A model generated the notes under the pieces. The model was not told where the DNA came from and did no database searches. It was given only the letters and a program-made list of their open reading frames with translations. This document shows, piece after piece, positions 25,401 through 38,400 of a stretch of DNA of 64,000 nucleotides. Position numbers and translations under genes: made by a program. Source of the stretch: Eutreptiella sp. 'Long Island Sound 2002' (Eukaryota > Euglenozoa > Euglenophyceae > Eutreptiales > Eutreptiaceae). Location: positions 61,631,604 to 61,695,603 of the forward strand of contig OZ038387.1 in the NCBI GenBank assembly GCA_964036045.1, in the 5' to 3' direction. Numbering within the stretch: position 1 is the stretch's first letter; every line of letters starts with the position of its first letter.

Positions 25401-28400
25401 GATTCCGCTTCCATGCAGACACATCTGCATCGATGCACAAATTGTGTCAGCACTCTCAGTGACCTCCCCGCCCAATCGCAAAAATTCCCATCGTTCATAA
25501 TGGCAGCGTTTTGCCGTCGGTTTTCCACTCCAGGTGCAGCAGAAGGGAGCTGTTGGCACCTCACCTTACAACGGGGACCTGCACCTCTGCCCCACAGGGC
25601 GCTCTTGCCACGGTGCGCGTGTGGTGCGGGCGCGGTGCAACTTTTGGGGATATTTGGGGACCCTCCCGGTGGTAACTGCAACCATCAAGAGGCCTCCAGG
25701 AGAGAACAAACACTACCCAGAAGCCTATGGGATTTATTGGCAATCACAAGAGAAAACCTGGGAAGACAGGTGGTGTGCTTGCAACTCAGGGTTTCTGGGG
25801 TTCCATGGGCTGTTTGGGTTGGTACATCTTGGGATGGTTCACGGGTGTTTGACTGCTAATAGTTGCCACGGTGCGGAAGCGGTGCGCGCGCGGTGCAACA
25901 ACTCCCACCCACAATAGGGACCGACCTGTACCTCACCTTGGAGTGAGATAACAAAGCAGTGGCACCGACACTGGCAGAGATCCAGAAGCAAGGGCGGAGG
26001 GGCGGGGCTTGGAACCGTTGCATCACGCTCCGGCTCGCAGTACTGCTGCTGGTAGTAGTCATATTCGCGCTGCTGCCGCTGATACTGCTCGTAGGCGCGC
26101 TGCTTGTCAGCCTGCTGTTGTCTGTGGATGGCCGCCTTGACTGCCTGCAACTCACTCTCCACTTGTGGGTTGGGCTCCAGGCGAAGGGCCTGTTCAAAGT
26201 CTCGGGCGGCTGAAGCATTCTCCCCTGCAACAGAGTGTCACGAGGTTGGTGATCACTATTCACATGATTGAGATTGTACCAGTACTGATCGTGGCCTTAG
26301 CACCAGGTTCCAGAAACATTGAAGTCGCCACCCCATACCCTGGAGGTACTGGAGGGGGGGGGGGGGTTGAACACCGATCATTAGGCTCACAGACTACCTG
26401 GGCCCCGGACAGCTCTTCTGGGGCAACCTCGTGATCCTGACCACTGCGGTCCCGTTTCCCGCCTGAAGGCTCACCCACCTCTGCCCCGTGCTCCGCTGTC
26501 CTGCTCCCGGAACAGTCCCACCCCATCACCACACCCAGTGGACGCCCCACCTAGGGACCTCAACAGCCCCAGGGCGGAAAGCGAGGGACCCCCCCCCACC
26601 AGCCGGCCCAGTGTCCACCACCCTGCTGGCCCCTGAACCGCAGGCATCCCCTGCATCCCCCACATCCCCAAGGCCCTTGGGGCCTCTTGTGGTGCTGCAG
26701 CAGGGAACGTGCTGCAGATGCAGCAAGGCGGCTGCAGCTGATGGGCTGCCGGTGTAGCATCCCCATAGCCCCTCGATTGGTCACGGGGCCGGGGTTGGCT
26801 GCCACGCCATTGCATGATACGAGCTGCAGCTGCTGCAACACGACTACGGAAGGTTACATGCCGCTGGTGCAGCACCCCCATAGCCCCTCAAGTGGTAACG
26901 GGGCTGGGTTTGGCTGCAATGCACTGCAGCTCAGGAGCTGCAGCAAGAAACGAGTTGCAGATGCTGCTGCTGCACCCCCATAGCCCCCCAATTGGTAATG
27001 GGGCGGAGGTTGGCCGCAGTGAGCTGCAGCACACGAGCTGCAGCAGAAATGAGCAGCAGCTACTGCAGCATGGCAGCAACAGCTGATGGGCTGCCGGTGC
27101 AGCACCCCATTGCCCCTAGATTGGTAAATTGGTGGGGGGTTGGCAGCCACAAGCTGCTGCATGAAAGGAGCTGCTGCTGCTGCTGCTGCATGACAGCAGC
27201 AGCAGAGGGGCTGGCTGCAGTGAGCTGCAGCAGGAATGTGAGGGGCCTCCATAACTGTGGGAAGGGACCCGAGAACCCTGGGAGGGGGTGCAGGGCCTTG
27301 GGGGGGCATAGATATGGTCCTCAGCTGACCCCACCCTCCCCAGCTCGCGCCTGCCAGACTGTACAAACGCTGGTTGCGCCCTCAGTCAGCTTGCACTGGG
27401 TAGGGATCACCAGCACCTCAACTGAGAGGCCATAGCGCCCGCCAACCTCTGTAGGCCACACGGTTACTGGCTGCTGCTGGCCTTGACCCTGCCCCTGCGA
27501 GCACAACAGCGCCCACAACCTGCGGCACCAGCGGGCAACGGGCGGCACAGGTGAAGGATCGCCTGCGGGCGGACCCACCACCCAGCCCCAAGGGTGACTG
27601 ACACCCAGACAGTGAGAACCAGGGTTTTGCGGCAAGCGCAGGCGTGCAAAAGAAACAGATGAGCCACTCAGCCCCCGAAGGGGCCAGAGGGAAACGGCCA
27701 CCCCAGAGGGATGTTCAGGAAAAGTCTGGCTCAGCTGTGGACCCGGATGTGCCTTCTCCTCTTCACCTAACAGGCCTAGGCCAGACAGAGGTGGCGCACC
27801 GCGTGAAAGGACGTGCACGCAAGGGGGACAGGGGTCTGCGGGGAGCAGCGCCCGGGCAGAGGGGCACGGTTTGTTCATGAAAACAATTTTGCAGTGAGAG
27901 CGGTGCAAGGGCATAAGAAACGGACTAGCCTCTCTGTGTCGAAGGGGAACGGCCACCCCGGGGGTGCTCAGGTGGAGCACAACCCAGCCGTGGGTGGACC
28001 TGGTTATGCCTTCTCCGCACCCCACCCCGGACTGAAGCGGCGCTGGCTCAGCACACATTGAGGGGGTGCCCTGTGTGCCGGGGGAAATGTGCGGAGAGCT
28101 AGGAGCCTGTGGGTGCCAGGGGCCGGCAGGGTGGCAAGCGCTAGGCCGTCGGGTCGTATGGGCAGGGTCCTCGGCCCTGAATTGGGGCCATTGAGGGCTC
28201 CAGTGGTGTGCTTATAGGGCGTAACGTAGGGTAGGGCTGCGGCACGGGCTGGCAGGGTTGGTGCCAGGGGAATGAGTGGGGCGGACACAATCAGAAGGGC
28301 TTAGGAACACGTGGGGGAGGGGGGGGGGGTTGGATCACAGAACCTGCTCGTGTTGATCATCAGCTCAGCAATTAATACCATGACCAATTTCGAGATGATG

Positions 28401-31400
28401 GAATGATGGATATCTTATTAACACGGGGTGGACAGCACAGCAAATGTAAAAATACAGCCGAAAGAGAGATGGAAAAAAAATCGAGGCGTTGTTTGTGGGG
28501 TTTGTCGGGAACCCATTTGAATGGTGCTAGCAGCAGGCAGCAGCATCAATTGATGGTCCCACGGACTGACGGGAAATTGGTACAACAATCAAACATACCG
28601 GACCTGCGGAGGCAGTCCGTCCCATTGGGAATCCAACGGGGTATTTCGCCGTACCAACTACCCAGTTAAACAGGGTTTTTTTGCGACGAGCCCGGCAAAC
28701 GACGCCTGAATGGGCTGAAACAAACCGCAGAGTGGCGACGTGTTGAGCATTGAGATTGAGCAACGCCCCCTTGGATGAACAGGGTCGGGCACTCAGCAAT
28801 CCATGCAGCTATCCACTATAGGATGTTGAGAGATAATGGACTACACTACCAATACGAGCGCAATTGGCAGACGTAAAGGACACACTGCAATTCTGCCGAT
28901 CATGTGCTGGGCAATTCTGGGAACGACGCAAATGTTGTTGGGGTAACCAATGCTGCACACAACTGTACCTATGGCCACACGGATGCGTGCCCGGCGCACG
29001 TATGCTCGTACGTACTTCGTGTTCAGATCGATGGCGATGGAACAATCAGCCATGGCCTCACGGTACTTCCCAAGCTCCTGAACGAGGCCGAGACGCAGCG
29101 GGACAAACAATGATGTACAAGGAGCAAGGGCCAAGGGCCTAGTGTTGCATAACAGCACCGCGGGACGTTTGACAGTGGCTTACTTCTTCCATGGAACCTC
29201 CCGTATATCACACATACAAGCAAGAAGCTCCCCAAAATGAAATAGATGCAGACCGTGGTACGCGCTACGGTCGGGGAACAAACCCCATTGCCATATTTCA
29301 TCCGGGGTCCCGTATGAAGAAAATCAAACGCCCCGCAGTGTAGTCATTTTCAGGTTTCCTGAAGGCAGTCCCGATCCCACTGGGTTGAAACCATCCATGC
29401 CATCCATATGACATTTCCTCCTGTGAGCTCAGGTATTGGCGCACTGCCCAAAGCCCACGCAGTCACCGGGGGTTTTCGGGCGTTCACCAAACAGGACGAC
29501 CCCATCCAGGGCTACGTTTTGCAGGGAAAAAATACACTGCATAGCAGAAAACACTCCCCCACCGGGAATTGAACCCGGGTTTTCGGCGTGAGAAGCCGAT
29601 GTTCTAACCACTATACTATGGAGGATTGCTGATATGTGCGCAGATAACTGCGCACATTGATCCACCCCATCATTACACTTCCTTGTACAACAATCAGAAT
29701 CGAAAAGCATGGATATTTTCTCGGATCAAGAAGGCACTGAAATGGCCGCATATGCACTGATGCCCTATCTATCACGTACCTTAGCAGCAGCAGCCCGATT
29801 GCAGCGGACCACTGAAAGTACTGCCTTGTTATGCCTCAACACCGTGGCCCCCAGCAGCCGTGTGTACTTGTCGTACGCTGCATGGGACTTTCCAGCTTGA
29901 AACAGAGCGTTCGCCTCCTGCTTGTCAGCCTCAAATTGCAAGATCTGTGACAGTTGAGACAAATGAGAGGTTTCGGGGCATTGCACGCGGGAGAGGGGAT
30001 GGGTGTGCATCAACTGGGACCTACGTCCGGATGACAGGCAGTTCTTGAAATTGGAACTTTCTGCAACCTTGAAGCTGGCTGTTGGATGGCGGGCTCAAAA
30101 AAGTGGCCGAGTGGCCGAGGCGTTAGTACTGTTGCTTCAAATGGGCATGAGGCTCCAGTTCTGCTCTCTGACGTGATCCTTGTGGGCTTCACCCAGGTGG
30201 AGGGGCACTTCTGCATCGACTGACAGGGACAATATGCTCGAGGACAGAAAGCTCTCAATCCCAATGCCAAAGCAGCCGCCATTGCTTTCAAGCAAGTGCA
30301 TGCGTGTTTCACCCCTTCGCGTGGGCCCCAGCCGCAGAAGAGGATGGAGTCGCTGTTGTTGATTCTTACGAAAAGTCGAGGGTCCCACGGCTTCTTTACC
30401 CCTACCCACCTAAAAAGTGGAAAGCCTGCCTAGCCCGGGGACGATCTTCCTCAACTTTGGCAGAAGGTGATGGATGATGGGCACGTCCAGCATCTTTTGT
30501 TCGCACGTTGTCTACCAAGTGACCCTCCACGTTTGACCAAACCTCGGTTGGGGCGTGAAATTGGGGTCTAGGAGTTCCCATCCACTGCAGCCAAACAAGC
30601 AAGGCACAGCAAAAGTGGACTCGAGAACCAGAATCACTGAATCGCGGAACCCACCCCCAGCCCCCACCCCGTACCAAAGACACCACAACCAGGACAACTG
30701 CCCAATCCAAGCACCCAGTGAGGGTGGGGGAGGGGTCCAGAGACGGGGGGGGGGATTCCGGGGCTCATGGGCGCACCCCTTTTACTTTGGTTCCCTTTGG
30801 TTCGGCGGGAGTAGAGGTCCCACCCCACAGATGAGGAGCATGACGAGAGTCGCGGGGTGGAGGTGGCGTGGCGGGGCCATGTCGGGGGAGCCATTCGGGT
30901 CCTCCGGAGTGGACCGCGCTGATGAGGTTGATGATCTTAGGGGACTGCAGGAGCTGCAGGGGGACCATGTCTTCCAGCTGCGCCCGATTACCCAGTGGTT
31001 TTGCGGGGCTCCTGCTGACCCCCTGCGTGACATCGTATGGGTTTATCACTCGACCATGTACAGTCGGTCTCGCAGTCGCAGTCGCAGGACACGGGCTTCA
31101 GGAACTTACGACTCTGCGAGACCTGGCCCCATGGACCAGGGGATTGCGGTGCGACCCGCTCCTACGCCCATCTGCTGAGCGGTGCGGTGCCATCGACAAT
31201 CGTCGAAGACAACTGAACGGCAGCGATTTCCCGCGACAAATCTCGATTTGGGGGGGACTCACGTTGCCACCGTCGCCGTTGCGGATAACTTCGGCGCCAC
31301 TGCGCTCGTATCCGTGCCCTCTCTCCTGTCGTCGTTGTTTCGTCTCTTGGCCAGTGGCGCCGCTACTGTGCCGGCCTGCGGCAGGCCCACCCTTGAAAGC

Positions 31401-32389
31401 CCGCCTTCCCACGTGTGCACACGCATCCTTTCCCGTGGCCCGCGGCATTCCCCAGGGATCGGGGCGGAATTCGGAGTCAGGACCTGCCTCTGAAGGGTTG
31501 CGAGGTGCGGCGACTCCTGCCCCGGTGCAGCGTTCAACCCGTCGGTCAGGATTTGAATGGCCTCTTGCGTCGCGTTGTTGAAAAAATGAGCTTTGGCCTG
31601 GAGCAGGATGAGTTCCGTGCGCTTCTCCTGCAATGGACACAAACATGACAAGGGCATGGGCGTTCACTAGGCAGAGGTTGTGTCCTGTTGTAGCGGGCTG
31701 CCCAAATTCCGTGAAGGGCAGAACCGCCATCCATCATCCATCATTCTGCAACTTCTCCACATCTCCGGCACGACCCACACCACCCACACGTGCGAAGTAG
31801 CAATCCAGGCCATCATCCCGTCGCAAACAGGTCCTTTTGGCGGTCACTACCCCTGACATCTTTGAACCAAAGTGAGCCCCACAAGAGGAAAAAAAGGTGT
31901 GCAGGGGTGTTTTCCATCGCCACATGAAGCATTGGGCCCCATGCTTGTTTCTAGAACCATCTAGGGGCGCATGTGTTGTACACAGGTGCATGTCTTCTCG
32001 TGCTGAGAGAGAGCAAAGGTCGCTGAGGGCAGCGGAAACAAACGCAAAGATTGCTGCAGCGCGGACAGAGCTACAGAGGGGTGATGTATGTTCGCGAACG
32101 CTATGAAAGTGTTTCCAAGATTGGGCGCCACACGCCCACACACACACACATACCCCCCCCTCTCTCTCGCCCTCTCTCCGCGGGCCATCTCGGTGGTGTG
32201 GTCTGCGCGAGAGGGCACCAAGGTGGCATATTTCCCACCATGGGGCAGCAAATGGTGACATTGAATGCTTGCTTCATACAGTCCTGATCCTCATCCAAAT
32301 CCCATCCTGCACAGTGCATGCCCACGCTCCGACACCTGTGTGTATGTGTGGGTGGGTGGGTGGGTGGGTGGGTGCGTGCGTGCGTGCGT

Positions 32390-32483
<94 letters not shown>

Positions 32484-35400
32484 TACGTGCACGTTTGGGG
32501 CAGGGTAATACCAACAAAATACAGAGCAGCGCGTGTGCAAGGTTGTCCACACATCCAACAGGCCCAAATAAAGGGGAATGGCATACGTTGTCGTCCCCAA
32601 TTTTGTGGAACAGCTGCGAAAGCTCTGTCACGGCCTTCGTGGGTTTGATGTAGACCAGGGTCTTCGCGACAAGCACTTTGAAATCCACGGCATCAGGCAG
32701 TAACCCATGGAGCGCGGTCGCCTTCTGCAGCGCTCTGTGGTGTGCATGCAGATTGGAACAGAAGCTACGGAGATGCAGAATGAGACAGCTCTCATTCAGG
32801 GGCCGATATTGAGGCTCACAAACCAGGGGCAGCACAATGGCGTCCCTGATGACTCTGCACATCGATGCATGCCCCATGTCTGCTTGCATGACGGGGACTC
32901 AGCCTACACTGCGGCAGACCCCTTGGGAGCCCTATCGCACCAGGAGGTATGGTGTAGTAATGGATGGAAGCGCCACAAGCACACAATGCTAGCGGATGAA
33001 ACGGACTTGCTTGAATTGCGATCGGTGCCACAATGATCGCTCGTCGGGAGGGCCATGAACGCGCTCCAGAGCGACTTTCACCCACATTTGCAATTTCATG
33101 TTACTCCAACGTTCTTAATATTGCGCTAATTTGTGCTCTTTCTGAACGCGAAACCACAGCGGAACCATCGACTCTGTTGTTGATATGGGGCCACTATCGT
33201 CACAACCAGCAACTACGAGGCGTGCACGCAAACAGAAGTTTACCTGTGGAACTCATCCCGCTGCATGTAGATGGTCCACGTTTTCAGCAAATCCTCGGCC
33301 TCCGAAAGCATTTTACAGTCGGAGTCCAGAGGCACTTCCGCATTCAGCTGCCTTGCTCTGGTCAAATGGTGACGTGCTTCCTTCAGCCGCCCCAGATGCA
33401 GATATGTGCGTCCGGCCCTGGAAAAGAGCAGTATCATTGTAAGAGAGTCATCACCCACGTCGGACACACGTCACACACGTCCTTCTTCTGTGGAAACAGA
33501 TGAAAACAAGAACGGATGCTGGCAATCGCGACTCAATTCCTGTACCGTAAAAATCCTAACGTTGTGCGGAGTCCTAATTTTTGCATTGGGTGTTTTGAAT
33601 TTTACTTACACAAAATTTTTGCGACAGCACCCAAAACAGGGAAAAAATATTTGATTTTTGCAATTTTCTTCTGCGGAATTCAGTTTTGTGGAGCTGTTTG
33701 TGGTAGACTGAGTCCAAAGTTTTTTACATTTTTGCGTGGTCTTTTTGCATTGGCATTTGGGCCTCCTTTTCTTGGGGGGTATGGTTCATTTATTTTGGCG
33801 CCACTGAAAAGGACCGAGGGTATTTTGGACTCTGGTATTGCAGTCCATCCCTACACGGGCATACAAATGTGGATCAGTTGGACTCTGGGATTGCAGTTCA
33901 TAGCACAGACAAAAAGACACAGTCTGAAGTGAAGCAAGCGAAGAAAAGGGATGCACCATGCAGCACGATCATGTTCAAGTCAGAAGGGGGGGGGTTGACC
34001 TAATTAAAAAACAGGCAAATGCAAACCAGAGGTAATGCACTCCACAGTCAGGCATAACTGCAACTGTATTCTCTATGCCAAACCTGGTTAAACCTCAAGA
34101 CACACACTGTGTCTGAAGCAGAAAACAGAACATCATGTCTGACTACATTAGTCAGACAATCACAGTTAGTAGCTGTCAGTCAGACATCAGCAATCAGTGT
34201 CAGATAAAGACACCATGCATTACCGGCATGGCCGAAAAGAGCAACCTGCCGCTTGCCGGCTGGAGAAGACTCCTGGGGGGTGTGACCTAATTAAAAAACA
34301 TGTGAACCAGAGGTAATGCACTCCACAGTCAGGCATAGGTGCATCTTTATTCTCTACAAGTCAGAGGGGGGGGGGCAAAAAAATTTTCTGCAACCTTTTT
34401 CTGCGGATGTCATTTTTGCAAACGGCATGCGGCTAAAAATTAATATTTTTTTGCGTTGTTTTTTTTCCTTTGCGGTAAAACAACACCTTGTGCCAGGAGT
34501 TGATTGTTTTGGCAAATAATTGGGATATTGCCATACAAATTCCAGGCACAACCAAGTGGGTACAGGGGGCTCAATTGGGGGGCAAAAGCCTACCTGGCGT
34601 GCCCCTTGAAATACTTGGGGTCCAACTGGATGGCCTCCAGGGAATCATTGCAGCACTTGGTGTAGCACCCCATCATCCAGTAGCACGCAGCCCTGCGAAA
34701 CAAGGGAGGACATTGGAGGGCTCGGCACCAACCTGAAAGACTGCAGCTGTGATACCAGATGCAGAGGTATTGAGAAAGACGCGGGAAAAATTGCAGCCCA
34801 TTGTTCCGTTGGAGCAGGTGATGGCAGAGTTTTAAGCACCTCAAGCTTGGGCCCTCCACAGACCCCGAATTCACGCACGGGGGGACCAATGTTTTGGTGC
34901 CAAGAGGAAACTGCAAGTTTCCATAAATTGCTGTAATGCGAAAGGCACATACACCCATCTGCTGTGCTGTACATCCGTCGGTTTGTCATCGAAACTATTC
35001 GAGAGAATGGCAAACAAGGGTGATGGTTCACCCTGGCGCCTTGTCGCTGAGAATCCTGCACCTTCACGCGGATGGTCGTAGCACATAGCCCGTGCTGTTT
35101 GGGGCAGCGCACTGTGGGCTGACATCAGCGGTCATCCAACAGGTCAAGAGCCCCCGTTTGCCACGCAAGGTCCACAGAAGGGCTGCTCAGGTAGAGTTTG
35201 GGATGAAGGCCAAGGGCTAGATTTGGATTAAGGACATGCCCTCGAGCAAGGGCCAACTGTCCAGAGTATCAGATTTCGTGGTATCACCAGCGCCTCCTTT
35301 TCAAAGCCCCATGGCTGCTGTGGTTGGGGGTGGGTCCCTTGTGCCTCACCGGTGCGCCCCCTGCTTGTCAGGGATGTGAATAAGCCCCCCCCCCCCCCCC

Positions 35401-38400
35401 TCTGGACCAACCCCCCCCCCCCATGAGTGACAAATGACGAGTGACACTATTCACCACCGCGGAGTGGGCTGCAAGTTTTGGGGTTCACGGAAGCTGCACG
35501 TACCAACAAACTTGGCACCACCTGGAACATGCAACGGTGTTGCACATGAAATTCAGTCATCCTGGAAAGTCCTGTCAGATTGTTGCTGTCCCAATGTGCT
35601 GGGTGCCAAGGTCCAATGTTCTTCAAGCCGTGTCACTGTCACTATCACTGTCATTGTCACTGTCACTGTCACTGTGACTGTCACTGTGTCACTGAGTGAC
35701 AAAATGCTAAACCCCCCACCCCATCCCAAGCCAAAAGGTGACCCGTTCTTATCCACATCCCTGGTGCTTGTTCGCAGAGGGACGCTGTGGTGAGCCTACT
35801 TTCCTGTTGGAAAAGGGAGGGGTTGGGCTCTATGTAGCACACCTGTTGCCATAATAGGAGGCGTTGTCAGGCACAGCATGGATGCTGTGCGTGTACTCTC
35901 TGATGGCATCCATGTATCGCCCCTCGTTGTAGTACTGGTTGCCGACCTTCCGATGGTTTTCCGCTTTGTGCCGTGCCTCCTACAAAAGGCCGGCGGTGCA
36001 GACTGGTTCAACCGACCGGCCATCCCCATGACCCCCCGCACCTCGAGCGAGAGGCTCGCCTTCGTCCCCCCTCCGCGCGCGCCCATAAAAAACTTGAGAA
36101 CAACGAGGGTGAGGCGTCGGGTTGGAATCGGGGAGGAAGCCGCATGTAGGCAGACGGGGGTATACGACTTTTCTTTGTATGTTCCACTGTGCCTCTGCTC
36201 CTACTCCTTGCTGCGGGCTTGCCCAGATCACCCATCACCCCTGTCCTGGGCCGCGGGTGTGTGTGTCAGGAGGTCAGGGGGGTGTTCATATGTTTGCACG
36301 CCGTTCGGGCACCGGACCCGCCTGTGTGATGGCTAGCCGTAGGGAGGCAGACAAGGGAGCAGGACGCTTTGCTCCGGTGCCTGTCTTGTAATGTCATGTA
36401 CCGGTGCACCGCGTGACAGGACCCTACACGACGTGCAGAGAACGGGCAATTTACCAACCTACTCGTAGGCATGCAAACACTGCTACATGTTGCGCACTTT
36501 TCATGTACTGGTTGCGTCCAATTGGGGTCCTCAAAAGCCAAAAATCCGCCGGGTTCTGCAGTTTCCAGACTGGCTGCCAAGCGACGCTGGTTAACCGACG
36601 GTGCAACGTGCGGGGGGTGAACTATAAAAGTGGGGTAGATTCGCCGCTTGTTATTCCCGGTTTAGCTTTTTGTGTTTCGGAAAGGCTCGCCTTCAAACTG
36701 TAGCCCGATCCTGAGGCACAGTCCTCGCGATGTGCCGCACAGCCCCACTGCTTCCTGTGCCCAGCACAACTGCCTGGGACCCGGAGGGGGAGGTGTCGAG
36801 CCAAGAGGCACCCACCCACTCACCATCGCACGAAGGGAACAGATACAACAAGGCGCTGAACATGCGACAGAATGGGAGAGGAGCAACGTTGTGAGTCTGA
36901 TTTACTCAGGACTACTTGAGTCACTGGTGAGCTGCGTAGGGGCACTGAATAAGTCTGAAGCATCGGATCCAGGCTCAGAATGCGAAAGCTGGTCTGCCGC
37001 CCTCCGCTGTCCTCTCTTTTCCCTTCTTGCCACCAGTTCCCAGAACCGGCCATGCGAAAAGCGAGCTCGTCGATCATTCTGATACCGGACCCCATGCCAC
37101 TTTCCAGGGCGGCATCCAGCGCCAGAATCACGAATCGGCCCACCACAGAGCACGGCGCTCAGTGCATGGCTCGGCCTCACAGCTGGTCCAGGGAGGGGGG
37201 CCTTTGGGGGTAGGCTTCACGTTGCAGGTGCAGCCATAAGGGGGCGCCCCAGCGGCAGTCCTGCCTGCTGGCAGGCAACAGAGAGGAGGTACGCAGCCCG
37301 CATTCTGGGCATGGGTGCTCCACTTTGGTGGCACGGGCCACTAGAATAGGGGGGTGGCAGTGTTGCGGATAAGAATGGAGTGCATGACGCCCGATACCTG
37401 CGCCGGATCCGGTGTCACGTGCACCTGGCTGGCCTCTCGTGCGCCAGTGGCCGGTGGCGGTGTTGCGGCGGCCTTGCTTCCACTCTGGGGGGACCGCAGG
37501 CCTTCGGAGGCCGTTCGCTTGCGTTGGGGCGAGCAATCGCCCTCCAGCTCTGGCTCGGGCTCTGCTTCTGCGGCAACGGGGAACGTACGCACCACCTTCT
37601 TGACCTTCCCCTTTGGGGACCTGCGGATGCGACACCGTCAGGGCAAATGTTCGGAACGGGGCACACACAGCTGCTGCGAGCACCAACGACACAACACGCA
37701 TGGATTGGCTACTGAATGTTGGCCGGCCTGGTACCGACTGTGTTCCGTCTCTTAAACAGGCCTGCACCCTGTGTCCTCGGGAGGAAACATGGCGACCCAC
37801 CAATATGTCGCCCCTTCCTGTTCCTTGGTGACGAAGCAGCGCAGATGCAAGACCACCGCATCTCTTCGGACACATGGAATTTGTTTCGGGCATCCACCCA
37901 TTCGTTCATCAAAATTGGCATCTGACCCAACGGTGTCTAATCTGTCCTGGACACCCAAAACACCCGAAAGTCTTGTAGAGTTTGTGCTAGACACCCAAAA
38001 GGAGCCCGAAGCTTCAGTGAAATGCGTCCTGCAGAACCAAAGTAGCCCAAACACCTCAATGGCCGGTTGGTACTTCTGCGCACGTATCTTTTGTGAGGGC
38101 GTGCCTCCAGGTTGTGTGTGTGTTTACGGGAGTGCGTGCATAGGGAGGGGGAAGTGTGTAGGAGGGGGGGTCCATTGGGGGGGGGGGGGGAAGGGAGCAC
38201 AGCATCTAAACCTCAAAATGATCACCATGGCGCTGACTATTTTCAAGGGATCTATATTGGACACAGGGAAAAGGGCGGCGGGAATCATGCAGCTGGAAGA
38301 CAGAGGGGAGAAATGGCTACATCACCCCTGCCGTATTGGGATCACGCATTGTGGTCTGCTCAGCTGCAGTGGTGTGTGTTGCTTCGTTTTTGTGTGCATG

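Noticed and set aside
32265-32653. Open frames of Val-Cys or Thr-His repeats
   Set aside because: Pure translation of the (GT)n microsatellite.
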